Shown here one piece after another: positions 17,218 through 25,850 of a DNA stretch of 64,000 nt (position 1 is its first letter; each line of letters opens with the position of its first letter). The notes under the pieces were generated by a model. It saw nothing but the letters and a program-made list of their open reading frames with translations. It ran no database searches and was not told where the DNA came from. The DNA is from Streptomyces sp. NBC_01241 (GTDB lineage Bacteria > Actinomycetota > Actinomycetes > Streptomycetales > Streptomycetaceae): NCBI RefSeq assembly GCF_041435435.1, contig NZ_CP108494.1:4808501-4872500 (forward strand), read 5' to 3'. The position numbers were made by a program, and so were the translations under genes.

Positions 17218-18051
17218 TCAGTCGTCGAAGTCGGTGGAGCGGGTGAGCTTTTCCCAGGAGCGGAGTTCGGTGTGGGCACGGTCGAGGTGGTCGGTGATCG
17301 CGTCGGCGGCGTCGTTGCCGAGCGGCAGACGCAGCGGCGGTTCGTCGGCGTCCAGAGCTGTGAGGATGGCGGCCGCGGCCTTGGCCGGGTCCCCGGGTTC
17401 CTGGCCGCTACCGCCCGGCAGCCCAGAAAGGACGGGACTCACGGTGTCCTGGTAGGCGTCCAGGGCCGGGGAGGGCCGCAGTGCTGCGGCGCCGGCGAAG
17501 CCGGTTCGGAACGCGCCGGGCTCGACGATCAGCACCCGAATGCCGTGTGGGACGACCTCGGCGGCCAAGGCCTCGGAGAGCCCCTCCAGGGCGAACTTGG
17601 TGGCGCAGTAGGCGCCGACTCCGGCGAAGGCGAACCGCCCACCCATGCTGGTCAGTTGCACGATGGCGCCCGAGCCCCGGCGGCGCATGTGCGGCAGCGC
17701 GGCCCGGGTGAGCGCGGCCGGGCCGAAGAAGTGCAGGTCCATCAGATCCCGCAGCTCCGCGTCGGTGGTCTCCTCGACCGCCCCCACCATGCCGCGTCCG
17801 GCGTTGTTGACCAGGATGTCGATCCGGCCGTGCCGGGCTGCCACGCCGTCGACCGCGGCTTGGACGCCCGCGATGTCGGTGACGTCCAGCGGTAGCGCCT
17901 CGACCTGGTCCGGGTGCGCGGCGACCAGGTCGTCGAGCAGCGCAGTGCGGCGGGCGGCGGCGACCACGATGTCGCCCGCAGCCACCGCCGCTTCGGTGAT
18001 CGCCCGGCCGAACCCACTGCTCGCCCCGGTGACCAGCCATACCTTGTTCAT
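17218..18051 (-). CDS. SDR family oxidoreductase
   Basis: This 277-residue classical short-chain dehydrogenase has the NAD(P)-binding TGASSGFG at about 8-15, LPLDVTD at about 55, NNAGRG at about 85-90, an active-site Ser in QLTSMGGR, and the catalytic YCATK (Tyr-x3-Lys) near 150. The Arg pair after the first strand (AARRTALL) suggests a preference for NADPH. The substrate cannot be told. It is divergent from the LysR gene with a 103-base shared promoter region, so control by that LysR is likely. Confidence 0.9.
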   Translation of the reverse strand: MNKVWLVTGASSGFGRAITEAAVAAGDIVVAAARRTALLDDLVAAHPDQVEALPLDVTDIAGVQAAVDGVAARHGRIDILVNNAGRGMVGAVEETTDAELRDLMDLHFFGPAALTRAALPHMRRRGSGAIVQLTSMGGRFAFAGVGAYCATKFALEGLSEALAAEVVPHGIRVLIVEPGAFRTGFAGAAALRPSPALDAYQDTVSPVLSGLPGGSGQEPGDPAKAAAAILTALDADEPPLRLPLGNDAADAITDHLDRAHTELRSWEKLTRSTDFDD

Positions 18052-18154
18052 GTTCTTCTCCTTGTGCCAAGTGGTCCGCTGTTCTCGGCGGTCCGTGTGT
18101 GAACTACCTTGCGGGGCACACCGGTTGCCCGTCCAAGATCCGCTGTGATAGCCG

Positions 18155-19060
18155 ATGGTTATGGACGTTCACGGACGGGACCTGAGGTACTTCGCCGCAG
18201 TGGCCGAGGAGCTGCACTTCACGCGTGCAGCCGAGCGGCTGTACGTCTCGCAGCCCGCGCTGAGCAAGCAGATCAGGATGCTGGAGAAACAGGTGGGGGC
18301 CGCGTTGTTCGAGCGCGGCCGGCGCGAAGTGCGCCTGAGCGCGGTCGGTGCAGCGCTGCTGCCGCATGTTCAGCGCATTCTCGCCGAGTGGGAGGCAGCC
18401 CAGGAGGCAGTCGCCCGGGTCGTGGCCGACCGGGCGGCCGTCCTCGTCGTGGGGATGAGTACCAGCCCGGGGCGCGGGGGCGTGCTGCCGGCGATCCGCT
18501 CCCGCTTCACCGCCGCGCGCCCCGACGCCCGCCTCAGACTTCGCCAGGTCCCCTGGCACGACTCGACCGCCGGGCTCGCGGACGGCACGTGCGACGCGGC
18601 GTTCGTCTGGCTCCCGCTGCCCGATCCGGACCGCTACCGGTGGGTGGTGGTCGCCGAGGAACCCCGCCTGGTCGCCATGGCCGATACTCACCCGCTCGCC
18701 GACCGGGAGATCATCGACTTCACCGACCTGCTGGACGAGCCGTTTCTCGCTCTGCCCGACAGCGCCGGGCCGCTGCGGGACTACTGGCTTGCCACCGACG
18801 CCCGCGGCGGGAAGCCGGCACTCATTGGCGCGGAGGTGGCAGGCACCGAGGAGACGTACGAGGCGCTCATCGCGGGTCTCGGCGTGGTCCTGCTGGCGGA
18901 CGGGAACACCTCGCTGATCACCCTCGGCGGAGTCGTCACCCGTGCGGTGAGGGGCATCTCGCCCAGCCGCTTCGCCCTGGCCTGGCGCGCCGACGACCGC
19001 CGCCCGCTGGTGCAGGAGTACGTGCGCGCGTGTGAGCTGGCGACCGAGACAACGGACTGA
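18155..19060 (+). CDS. LysR family transcriptional regulator
   Basis: This 301-residue protein has an N-terminal winged helix-turn-helix (about 6-64, with FTRAAERLYVSQPALSKQIRML) and a C-terminal effector-binding domain (about 90-295) beginning LVVGMSTSPGRGG. Genes of this type usually control a divergent neighbour and themselves, here the SDR gene. The intergenic segment holds a GTGTG...CACAC dyad that could be its site. Start ATG at 18155 (MVMDVHGRD); ATG at 18161 is an alternative. Confidence 0.88.
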   Translation: MVMDVHGRDLRYFAAVAEELHFTRAAERLYVSQPALSKQIRMLEKQVGAALFERGRREVRLSAVGAALLPHVQRILAEWEAAQEAVARVVADRAAVLVVGMSTSPGRGGVLPAIRSRFTAARPDARLRLRQVPWHDSTAGLADGTCDAAFVWLPLPDPDRYRWVVVAEEPRLVAMADTHPLADREIIDFTDLLDEPFLALPDSAGPLRDYWLATDARGGKPALIGAEVAGTEETYEALIAGLGVVLLADGNTSLITLGGVVTRAVRGISPSRFALAWRADDRRPLVQEYVRACELATETTD

Positions 19061-19400
19061 GGCGGGGCGCAGCCGCGGGAAGTGCTGGGATCCGCTCCCG
19101 ACGACGGGAGAAGGGCCGAAGCTGCCCCGTGCCCGACTCCGGGGTTCGGGAACCACGATTGCCGATGCTCAGCGCATACTTCATGCAACGTGGGCACCTG
19201 CACAGGACGGCAATGCCTCTGACCAGCATGAACTCGACCGCTACCACGGCCGGACGTCGTCTACGTCCCGTTCGACGACGCACCACCCGTGAGCCCTGTG
19301 AAGGCTGCGCCTACCTCGGCGCCGCAGCCTGGAGCTGGCGGATCTCCCCGGCCCGGCGGCGGGCCCAGTGCACCGTCGAGCGGCGCTCGGGGGTGGATCG

Positions 19401-19535
19401 CCAGCCAACAGCTCCTGGCTGAACCGCATCGAGGCCCAGTTCACCGTCCTGCGCAACTTCGCCCTCGACGGCACCGGCCACGCCAGCCACAAGGAGCAGG
19501 GCAGCATGATCCGCCGCTACATCATCTGGCGGAAT
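19401..19535 (+). pseudogene. IS630-family transposase remnant (C-terminal end)
   Basis: About 45 codons in one frame read PANSSWLNRIEAQFTVLRNF, then ALDGTGHASHKEQGSMIRRY, then IIWRN. This is the conserved C-terminal end of IS630-type DDE transposases, in which the SWLN-IE segment carries the last catalytic acid. The upstream domain and the helix-turn-helix are missing, and no terminal inverted repeats were found. It is a decayed fragment and cannot be active. Confidence 0.75.
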
Positions 19536-19540
19536 CCGCC

Positions 19541-19690
19541 GAAGGAAGCGGATGCGGCCTGCACCAGCAGCAGCGGGCACTGCACCCCGTCCAGCCATCG
19601 TGTGACGCCGAGAGCGCCGAGCCGGTCGAGTTCCCCGTACATCTCCAGCGCCGCCGGCCGCTCCGGCAGCATCTGCCACCTGCCGCCGGG
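19541..19690 (-). pseudogene. Possible alpha/beta-hydrolase fragment
   Basis: On the minus strand about 50 codons have strongly G/C-biased third positions and read MLPERPAALEMYGELDRLGA then WLDGVQCPLLLVQAASASF. The CPLLLVQ strand resembles the one that precedes the catalytic acid loop in alpha/beta-hydrolases. The frame stops making sense exactly where the transposase fragment begins, which suggests the hydrolase gene was cut by the insertion. The assignment is weak. Confidence 0.3.
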
Positions 19691-19719
19691 CAGCGGACCC
19701 CCTCGGTAGCGCCCCAGCC

Positions 19720-19944
19720 CTACCGCTTCGGCGCCCCCGCCCACACCGACCGCACCACGCCCGCCGCGGCGATCAGGAAGCCGACGCCCATCAGCATGCA
19801 CAGCGACCACGCGATGGACGGAAGCGGATGGGTCCCGAGGAACAGCGGGGCCATCGTGGCCAGTGTGGCCAGCGCTCCGATGAAGAAGACGATCGCGCCG
19901 ATCCGGACGAGCCGGTCACCTGCGCCAGAAGGAGTAGTGCTCAC
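19720..19944 (-). CDS. Small membrane protein, two TM segments
   Basis: This 74-residue protein starts at GTG (19944): STTPSGAGDRLVRIG, a first membrane segment (AIVFFIGALATLATMAPLFL), a short loop, a second segment (WSLCMLMGVGFLIAAAGVV) and a basic tail. Similar short membrane proteins occur in Streptomyces, with no known function. It is leftward and divergent from the cold-shock gene. Confidence 0.65.
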   Translation of the reverse strand: MSTTPSGAGDRLVRIGAIVFFIGALATLATMAPLFLGTHPLPSIAWSLCMLMGVGFLIAAAGVVRSVWAGAPKR

Positions 19945-20154
19945 CCCGCCAGGGTAGTTCCCGACACCGGCGAACCACCCCGCGGCAGGCGATGTACAGA
20001 AACAAGCACCGTTTCTGGACAGAGTCCGGATGACCAGGCTTGACGAGGGGTACTCCCCCTGGGGAGGCTGCTGCCAGCAGGGGAGCACCACCACTGGATA
20101 GCCTGACCTGCAGAGGCTTTGTTCCGGCACATGGGTTGAGATGGGGTGCGTACT

Positions 20155-20538
20155 TTGCCGACTGGCAAGGTCAAGTGGTTCAACAGCGAGAAGGGCTTCG
20201 GCTTCCTCTCCCGCGATGACGGCGGCGACGTCTTCGTGCACTCCTCCGTGCTCCCCGACGGCGTCGACGAACTCAAGCCCGGTCAGCGGGTCGAGTTCGG
20301 CGTCGTCGCAGGTCAGCGCGGAGACCAGGCGCTGTCGGTGGCGATCCTGGACCCGACGCCCTCCGTCGCGGCGGCGCAGCGCCGCAAGCCGGACGAACTC
20401 GCGTCCATCGTGCAGGACCTGACCACCCTGCTGGAGAACATCACGCCGATGCTGGAGCGCGGCCGCTACCCCGACAAGGCGGCCGGCAAGAAGATCGGCG
20501 GCCTGCTGCGCGCGGTCGCCGACCAGCTCGACGTGTAG
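20155..20538 (+). CDS. Cold-shock domain protein with conserved C-terminal extension
   Basis: This 127-residue protein has a cold-shock domain in residues 1-67 with RNP1-type KGFGFLSRD and RNP2-type VFVHSSVL, which bind single-stranded RNA or DNA. It is followed by about 60 residues not found in ordinary CspA proteins (RRKPDELASIVQDLTTLLEN, then ITPMLERGRYPDKAAGKKIG). The extension looks helical. TTG at 20155 is chosen because it gives the family N terminus M-P-T-G-K-V-K-W-F with a GAGATGGGG site upstream; GTG at 20146 is the alternative. The menaquinone genes are convergent with it. Confidence 0.88.
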   Translation: MPTGKVKWFNSEKGFGFLSRDDGGDVFVHSSVLPDGVDELKPGQRVEFGVVAGQRGDQALSVAILDPTPSVAAAQRRKPDELASIVQDLTTLLENITPMLERGRYPDKAAGKKIGGLLRAVADQLDV

Positions 20539-20607
20539 GCCCCGGCGAGGTCTCACCCGGCGTGTGGGGCCCGGCGGATCTCGCACGCGAATGGGGCCCG
20601 GAGGATC

Positions 20608-21465
20608 TCAGACGAACGACAGCGCATCCGGGCCGAGGGGCGGTACCAGCCCCTCGGCCGCGGCACGCGTCAGCAGTCCGCGGATTGCCGCGTAGCCGTC
20701 CTCGCCGAGGTCGGCCGTGAACTCGTTGACGTACAGCCCGATGTGCTGGTCCGCCACGGCCGGGTCCATCTCCTGGGCGTGCTCCAGCACGTAGGGCCGG
20801 GACGCCTCGGGGTCGTCCCAGGCCATCCGTACCGAGGTGCGCACCGAATCGGCGAGCAGCTTCAGCGTGTCCGCGCCCAGCGACCGCTTGGCGATGATCG
20901 CGCCGAGCGGGATCGGCAGCCCGGTCGTGTCCTCCCAGTGCCGGCCCATGTCGGCGAGGTTGTGCAGCCCGTAGTTCTGGTACGTGAAACGCGCCTCGTG
21001 GATGACGAGACCGGCGTCCACCTTCCCGTCGCGCACGGCGGGCATGATCTCGTCGAACGGCAGGACGACGATCTCGCCGACCCCGCCCGGCACCACCTCG
21101 GCCGCCCAGAGCCGGAACAGCAGATACGCGGTGGAGCGCTCGCTCGGCACGGCGACGGTCCGGCCCGTCAGGTCCGTGCCCGGCTCCTTCGTGAGGACGA
21201 GCGGCCCGCAGCCCCGCCCCAGCGCCCCGCCGCACGGCAGCAGCGCGTACTCGTGAAGGACCCAGGGCAGTACCGCGTACGAGACCTTGAGGACGTCGAG
21301 CTCGCCGCGCTCGGCCATGCCGTTGGTGATGTCGATGTCGGCGAAGGTGACATCGAGAGCGGGCGCGCCGGGGACCCGTCCGTGCGCCCAGGCGTCGAAG
21401 ACGAACGTGTCGTTCGGGCACGGCGAGAAGGCGATGTCCAGCCGGTCACGCGTGGTTTCGGTCAT
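20608..21465 (-). CDS. mqnD: 1,4-dihydroxy-6-naphthoate synthase (futalosine pathway)
   Basis: This 285-residue protein has the MqnD pattern: IAFSPCPNDTFVFDAW at the N terminus (a substrate-pocket loop), DIDITNGMAERGELDVLKVSYA, a VPSERSTAYLLFRLW segment and a C-terminal His/Tyr-rich helix (ADQHIGLYVNEFT). MqnD converts cyclic de-hypoxanthinyl futalosine to 1,4-dihydroxy-6-naphthoate in the alternative menaquinone route used by Streptomyces. Its ATG at 21465 overlaps the end of mqnB by 20 bases, so the two genes share an operon. Confidence 0.95.
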   Translation of the reverse strand: MTETTRDRLDIAFSPCPNDTFVFDAWAHGRVPGAPALDVTFADIDITNGMAERGELDVLKVSYAVLPWVLHEYALLPCGGALGRGCGPLVLTKEPGTDLTGRTVAVPSERSTAYLLFRLWAAEVVPGGVGEIVVLPFDEIMPAVRDGKVDAGLVIHEARFTYQNYGLHNLADMGRHWEDTTGLPIPLGAIIAKRSLGADTLKLLADSVRTSVRMAWDDPEASRPYVLEHAQEMDPAVADQHIGLYVNEFTADLGEDGYAAIRGLLTRAAAEGLVPPLGPDALSFV

Positions 21466-22156
21466 GGGGGGTCCAGCCTTCCAGCACGGGTATGAGCTTC
21501 CCGAACGCCCCGGTGAGCGCGGTCAGCGCGTCGCCGATGCGCCAGGCGGCGCGGTCGCGCGGGCCGACGGCGTTCGAGACCGCGCGGATCTCCAGCACCG
21601 CCGCGCCCGCCCGCCCGGCGGCCTCGGCGACCCCGAAGCCCTCCATGGCCTCGGCGGTGGCCGCGGGGTGCGCGGTGAGCAGTGCGGCGGTGCGCTCCGC
21701 GGTGCCGGTGACGGTGCAGACGGTGAGGATCTCCCCGGTCGTCCCACCGGTGGCCGCGGCCACCTCCCGTACCAGTGCGGGCGGTGGCGTGAAGCGGTCG
21801 CGCCCGAAGCCCAGGGCGGTGACGGGCAGGAATCCGTCGGGGGTGTCGGCGCCCAGATCGGCGGCGACGATCGCGCTCGCGACGACGAGGGAGCCGAGCG
21901 GCGCGGCGGGGGCGAACCCGCCGCCGATGCCGGCCGAGATGACGAGACCGTACGGCTCGGGCGCGGTGGCCAGCGCGAAGGCGGCCGCGGCCGCGGCCGC
22001 GGCCGGTCCCGCGCCGCCCGCGAGGACGTCGAAGGGCCCGGCGCGGTGGATCTCCGCACCCCCCGCCTCGCGCACGGGCGCCGCGGAACCGTCCCCGAAC
22101 GCACGCGTGACCGCGTCCCGTTCCACCGGGACAGCGGTCACGACAAGCACACGCAC
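21446..22156 (-). CDS. mqnB: Futalosine hydrolase
   Basis: This 236-residue member of the nucleoside phosphorylase/5'-methylthioadenosine nucleosidase superfamily has ISAGIGGGFAP (glycine-rich loop), a central VVASAIVAADLG strand and the AEAMEGFGVAEAA segment that holds the conserved Met-Glu. It cleaves futalosine to hypoxanthine and dehypoxanthinyl futalosine. The position directly before mqnD in the same operon makes the assignment firm. A run of Ala/Gly codons (PAAAAAAAAFALA) is a local low-complexity stretch. Confidence 0.93.
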   Translation of the reverse strand: MRVLVVTAVPVERDAVTRAFGDGSAAPVREAGGAEIHRAGPFDVLAGGAGPAAAAAAAAFALATAPEPYGLVISAGIGGGFAPAAPLGSLVVASAIVAADLGADTPDGFLPVTALGFGRDRFTPPPALVREVAAATGGTTGEILTVCTVTGTAERTAALLTAHPAATAEAMEGFGVAEAAGRAGAAVLEIRAVSNAVGPRDRAAWRIGDALTALTGAFGKLIPVLEGWTPHDRNHA

Positions 22157-22186
22157 GGGGGGGAGTCCTCCGAGGTCAGGAGAGGA

Positions 22187-22666
22187 TCAGCTGGTCTTCT
22201 TCAGCTCGAAGTGCCAGACGCCCGTGAGCTTCTTGCCCTTGGTCTCGACGATGCTGACCTGCGTCTTGTTCGACGTCTCGCCGGTCTGGCTGGAGAAGAA
22301 GGCGCTGCCCGGGATGGACCGGTAGGTCTTCTTGTACGGCTCCTGCTCGGCCTGCTGGCCGTTGATGAACAGCGTCCAGCCGTTGTCCGCGATCTCCGGG
22401 TCGACGCCGAAGCGGACCTTGTCGTCCATGGCGACCTCGACGGACTTCTCCGCCTTCTTGTTGAGGCAGCTCTCGTATTCGGAGGACTTGAGGGGCTTGC
22501 CGTCGTTGTAGCAGGCCGCCTCGGACGTCACCACGTTGCCGCCGACCGTTACGGTCGCGAGCGGCGTCGGCTTGTCGCAGGCGGAGAGGACAAGGAGTCC
22601 CGCGGACACGGCACCAAGAGCGACGCCGATTCGACGGCCCTTACCGGAGAAGAACGCAACGGTCAT
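22187..22666 (-). CDS. DUF2771 lipoprotein
   Basis: This 159-residue protein has a signal peptide with a lipobox LSAC (cleavage before Cys at about residue 30) and therefore should be anchored on the outer face of the membrane. The mature part matches the DUF2771 pattern, with two further cysteines (EAACYNDGKP and ESCLNKK) that probably pair. No function is known. It lies 30 bases upstream of mqnB on the same strand, so it may share the transcript. The next upstream leftward stop, that of the MFS gene at 22694, is 27 bases away. Confidence 0.8.
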   Translation of the reverse strand: MTVAFFSGKGRRIGVALGAVSAGLLVLSACDKPTPLATVTVGGNVVTSEAACYNDGKPLKSSEYESCLNKKAEKSVEVAMDDKVRFGVDPEIADNGWTLFINGQQAEQEPYKKTYRSIPGSAFFSSQTGETSNKTQVSIVETKGKKLTGVWHFELKKTS

Positions 22667-22693
22667 GGGCCGAAGGCTATCGGTCGCTCCGGC

Positions 22694-24106
22694 TCACGCC
22701 ACGCGGGGGTGCGGCGAGCCGCGCCGCGCGCCGACCAGCAGCCCCCGTACGGACGTGGCCGCACCCAGGGCGAGGATGCCCGAGGCGACCGACATGCCCA
22801 GTACGCCGTTGAGGGGGAGGACGATGCCGATGCCGCCGCCGACCACCCACGCCATCTGGAGCACGGTCTCCGACCGGGCGAACGCGGAGGTCCGTACCTC
22901 CTCGGGCACGTCGCGCTGGATCATCGCGTCCAGCGAGAGCTTCGACAGGGCCTGGGTGAAGCCCGCCGTCGCGCTGAGCGCGGCGACCATGACGGTGCTG
23001 AAGAAGAGCGCGGCGAGCACGGCGGCCCCCAGCGCCAGGGTCAGCACGGAGGCGACGATCACCTCGGGGCCGCGGGCCCTCAGCCAGGCGCCGAACGCCG
23101 TGCCGAGCGCGTTTCCCGCACCGGCCGCCACACCGACGATGCCGAGCGAGACGGCGGCGCTCTGCCCGGCGAGCGGCTGCTCGCGCAGCAGGAACGCCAG
23201 GAAGAAGATGAGGAATCCGGAGAGCGCGCGGTGCGCGGTGTTGGCCTGGAGGCCGTTCAGCACGGACGGTCCGACGGACCGCAGCCCGGGCCGTTTCTCG
23301 CCGTTCTTCTCCCGGCCCCTCGTCCTCCCGTTCCGCTTCGTACCGGGCCGGGGGGCCGCCGCGCCGTACGTCGGCACCAGCCGGGCCTTGCGCTCGCCCT
23401 TCGCGGAGTCGACCGTGTGCGGCAGCGTGAAAGCGAGGACAGTACCCCCGATGAAGATCACGCACGCTCCGTACAGCGGCCAGGGGGACCCGATCGTGTG
23501 CAGCCCCGCGCCGATCGGGGCGGCGACGCCGGTCGCCAGGAGACCGGCCAGGGTGACCCGGGAATTCGCCTTCACCAGCGAGAAGCGCGGTGGCAGCAGG
23601 CGCGGCACGACGGCGCTGCGGACCACCCCGTACGCCTTCGAGCAGACCAGGACGCCCAGCGCGGCCGGATACAGCTCCAGGCCGCCGGTGGCGACCGCGC
23701 CCGACATGGTGAGCGCGAGCACCGCACGGGTCAGCATCGCAGCGGCCATCGCGGCGCGGCGGCCGTGCGGCAGATGGTCCAGGAGCGGGCCGATCACGGG
23801 CGCGAGGAGGGTGAAGGGCGCCATGGTGATGGCGAGGTAGAGGGCGACGCGGCCCCGGGCCTCGTCCGTCGGCACGGAGAAGAACACCGTCGACGCGAGC
23901 GCGACCGTGATCATCACATCGCCCGCGCCGTTCACGGCGTGCAGTTCGATCAGCTTGCCGAGCCCGGACTCCCCGGCGCCATGGGCGTGCGTCGCTTTCC
24001 GGATGCCTTTCGCGGTGCCGGTGAACGGGGTGTGGAGGGCATGACCGATCGCCCGGCCCGTCCTGCGGAGCGGGCCGGAATCCCTGTGCGACCTGGCGGA
24101 AGTCAC
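22694..24106 (-). CDS. MFS transporter, function unknown
   Basis: This 470-residue protein has about 12 membrane segments, a long basic cytoplasmic N terminus (about 45 residues) and a basic central loop (GTKRNGRTRGREKNGEKRPG) between the two halves. The motif-A-like loop reads LLDHLPHGRRAAMAAAM. The substrate is unknown; it resembles the poorly characterised MFS group found next to DUF3027 genes in actinomycetes. It starts 514 bases from the divergent DUF3027 gene, with a tandem 23-base repeat between. Confidence 0.82.
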   Translation of the reverse strand: MTSARSHRDSGPLRRTGRAIGHALHTPFTGTAKGIRKATHAHGAGESGLGKLIELHAVNGAGDVMITVALASTVFFSVPTDEARGRVALYLAITMAPFTLLAPVIGPLLDHLPHGRRAAMAAAMLTRAVLALTMSGAVATGGLELYPAALGVLVCSKAYGVVRSAVVPRLLPPRFSLVKANSRVTLAGLLATGVAAPIGAGLHTIGSPWPLYGACVIFIGGTVLAFTLPHTVDSAKGERKARLVPTYGAAAPRPGTKRNGRTRGREKNGEKRPGLRSVGPSVLNGLQANTAHRALSGFLIFFLAFLLREQPLAGQSAAVSLGIVGVAAGAGNALGTAFGAWLRARGPEVIVASVLTLALGAAVLAALFFSTVMVAALSATAGFTQALSKLSLDAMIQRDVPEEVRTSAFARSETVLQMAWVVGGGIGIVLPLNGVLGMSVASGILALGAATSVRGLLVGARRGSPHPRVA

Positions 24107-24620
24107 TTCGACATAGTGCCCCAGCCGTCGCGGTGACGAACCGGCATCGGTCCGGGACGCGGAGCGCTCCGCCCTGTCGGGTCAGTGCTCCGCCCAGTCC
24201 GCCCGGCTCGAACCGGCTGGTCGTCCGGCCGGTGTCCGGCTGGTCGTCGACCGGTTGTCCGGTCCGTCTCCGTACGGGCTGCGAGGCCGTCTTCGTACGG
24301 GCCGCGAGGCTGTCTTCGTACGGGCCGCGAGGCCTTCTTCGCACCGGACACGGCACCGGATACGACCCTGTTCCGGACGGGCAGGTGGGCGGGGGGCGGC
24401 GGAGAGGGTAGCGTGCGTAGCGCGCCACCGGCGGTTGTCCTCGGCCGCGCGCCTATCGGCGATCCCGCAGAATGGATTGCAGAAGGTGCGCCCGAGGCAG
24501 GCACAACGGGTGTGGACGTCGACGCGGCCCCCAGGTCCGCTCCGCCCGCAGCCGTCACGGCCGAAATCGATGGATGTGCTGGCGCACTCGTGAGACTGGC
24601 GTAGGAGAGAAGCGAGACCT
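24107..24620. other. Divergent intergenic region with tandem repeats
   Basis: This 514-base spacer between the MFS gene and the DUF3027 gene has a tandem 23-base array (24213-24350). The remaining 270 bases before the DUF3027 start show nothing that I can name apart from the ribosome-binding site GGAGAG at about 24606. Confidence 0.5.
24213..24350. repeat. Tandem 23-base repeat, about six diverged units
   Basis: Six consecutive 23-base segments start at 24213, 24236, 24259, 24282, 24305 and 24328. The first two share CCGGCTGGTCGTC, and the fourth and fifth share the core GTCTTCGTACGGGCCG with CGAGG. Because 23 is not a multiple of three, the repeat is not preserved as protein, which supports a non-coding tract. 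Confidence 0.75.
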
Positions 24621-25556
24621 GTGAGTGCTGCGACGACGCGAAGCCGTACGGCCCGTACCCCTGCCCCCGACCGTCTGTGCGCCGAGGCGGTAGACCTCGC
24701 GCGCGCGGCGGCCGAGGAAGCAGCCGCGCCGGGGGTCGTCGGTGAGCATGTGGGCCTGGTCTCCGAGGGTGACCGGGTCGTCACGCATTTCTTCGAGTGC
24801 CGGGAGCCCGGCTACCGGGGCTGGCGCTGGGCGGTGACCGTCGCCCGGGCGTCCCGCGCGAAGAACGTCACCCTCGACGAGACGGTTCTGCTGCCCGGCA
24901 GCGATGCGCTCCTCGCCCCCGAGTGGGTGCCGTGGAGCGAGCGCCTGCGCCCCGGCGACATGGGGCCCGGCGATCTGCTGCCCACCGAGGCGGACGACCT
25001 CCGCCTGGAGCCCGGCTACACCGGCGAGGACGAGCCGCCGCCGGACTCCGCGGTCTCCGAGGTTTCCCAGGAGATGGCCGACCTCGTCGACGCGGAGGAC
25101 GCGGAGCTGACGACGCGCCCCGCGACGACCAGCCGGGGCTCGATCGCGGCGGTCGCCGAGGAGCTCGGCATGCGGCGGGCGCGGGTCCTGTCGCGGTACG
25201 GACTGCACACGGCGGCCGACCGGTGGGACGAGGAGTTCGGCGCGAAGACGCCGATGGCCCAGGCGGCGCCCGCGTCGTGTGTCACCTGCGCGTTCCTGGT
25301 GCCGTTGGCGGGTTCGCTGAAGCAGGCGTTCGGGGTCTGCGCGAACGAGTTCGGCCCGGCCGACGGACACGTGGTGTCGCTGTCGTACGGGTGCGGAGGG
25401 CATTCGGAGGCGGCGGTGATGCCGAAGCCGCCGAAGCCGACGCCGCACGCGCTGGACACGATGCAGGTGGACGAGTACCCGTTGCGGCCGGCGCGGGACT
25501 CCGGCTCGGTCCCGGCGGAGCCGGACGCTCCGACGGAGGATCTCGGCCACTCCTGA
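24621..25556 (+). CDS. DUF3027 family protein
   Basis: This 311-residue protein matches DUF3027, an actinobacterial family. The N-terminal half has VGEHVGLVSEGDRVVTHFFEC and GWRWAVTVARASRAKNVTLDE, and a central helix-turn-helix-like segment (SRGSIAAVAEELGMRRARVLSRYG) follows. The C-terminal third carries cysteines in CVTCAFLVP and a further CANEFG and YGCGGHSE, a possible metal site. The start is GTG at 24621. The function is unknown. It precedes the large HSP90-like ATPase gene on the same strand, 294 bases upstream of it. Confidence 0.85.
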   Translation: MSAATTRSRTARTPAPDRLCAEAVDLARAAAEEAAAPGVVGEHVGLVSEGDRVVTHFFECREPGYRGWRWAVTVARASRAKNVTLDETVLLPGSDALLAPEWVPWSERLRPGDMGPGDLLPTEADDLRLEPGYTGEDEPPPDSAVSEVSQEMADLVDAEDAELTTRPATTSRGSIAAVAEELGMRRARVLSRYGLHTAADRWDEEFGAKTPMAQAAPASCVTCAFLVPLAGSLKQAFGVCANEFGPADGHVVSLSYGCGGHSEAAVMPKPPKPTPHALDTMQVDEYPLRPARDSGSVPAEPDAPTEDLGHS

Positions 25557-25850
25557 CCGGGGCCGGGCTCGCGGGCGCTCCGGCGCGGCCGGTGACCAAG
25601 ACCGCGGGCCCGCCCGGCGAACCGGTTTTGTCCTCAAACTCCCCCGTAGCCTCAAGGGCATGAGGAGACCCCCTCGACGGGCTTGAATCTGTCGCCCGTA
25701 CGTCGACAAGCCCTGCCCGGAACCGGGGCGGACGCCTTGCCACCCGCGGGGAGCGCCGTTCGCGGAGCCCGCCCGGCGAGAGGACCCGGTACCTTCAGGC
25801 GCACACTGGCGGCACGGGCAAGGCGTAACCGGAAAGAGCGGAGTCAGAGC

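Larger units (their letters stand above)
19061..19719. other. Gene-free stretch with transposase and hydrolase remnants
   Basis: This stretch of 659 bases holds no intact gene. It contains a C-terminal fragment of an IS630-type transposase (19401-19535, plus strand) and, on the minus strand, a short coding-like fragment (19541-19690). The stretch 19061-19400 shows no recognisable product. Confidence 0.6.

Noticed and set aside
19061..19719. Intact IS630 element
   Set aside because: Only the C-terminal end of the transposase remains. No terminal inverted repeats or N-terminal domain were found.
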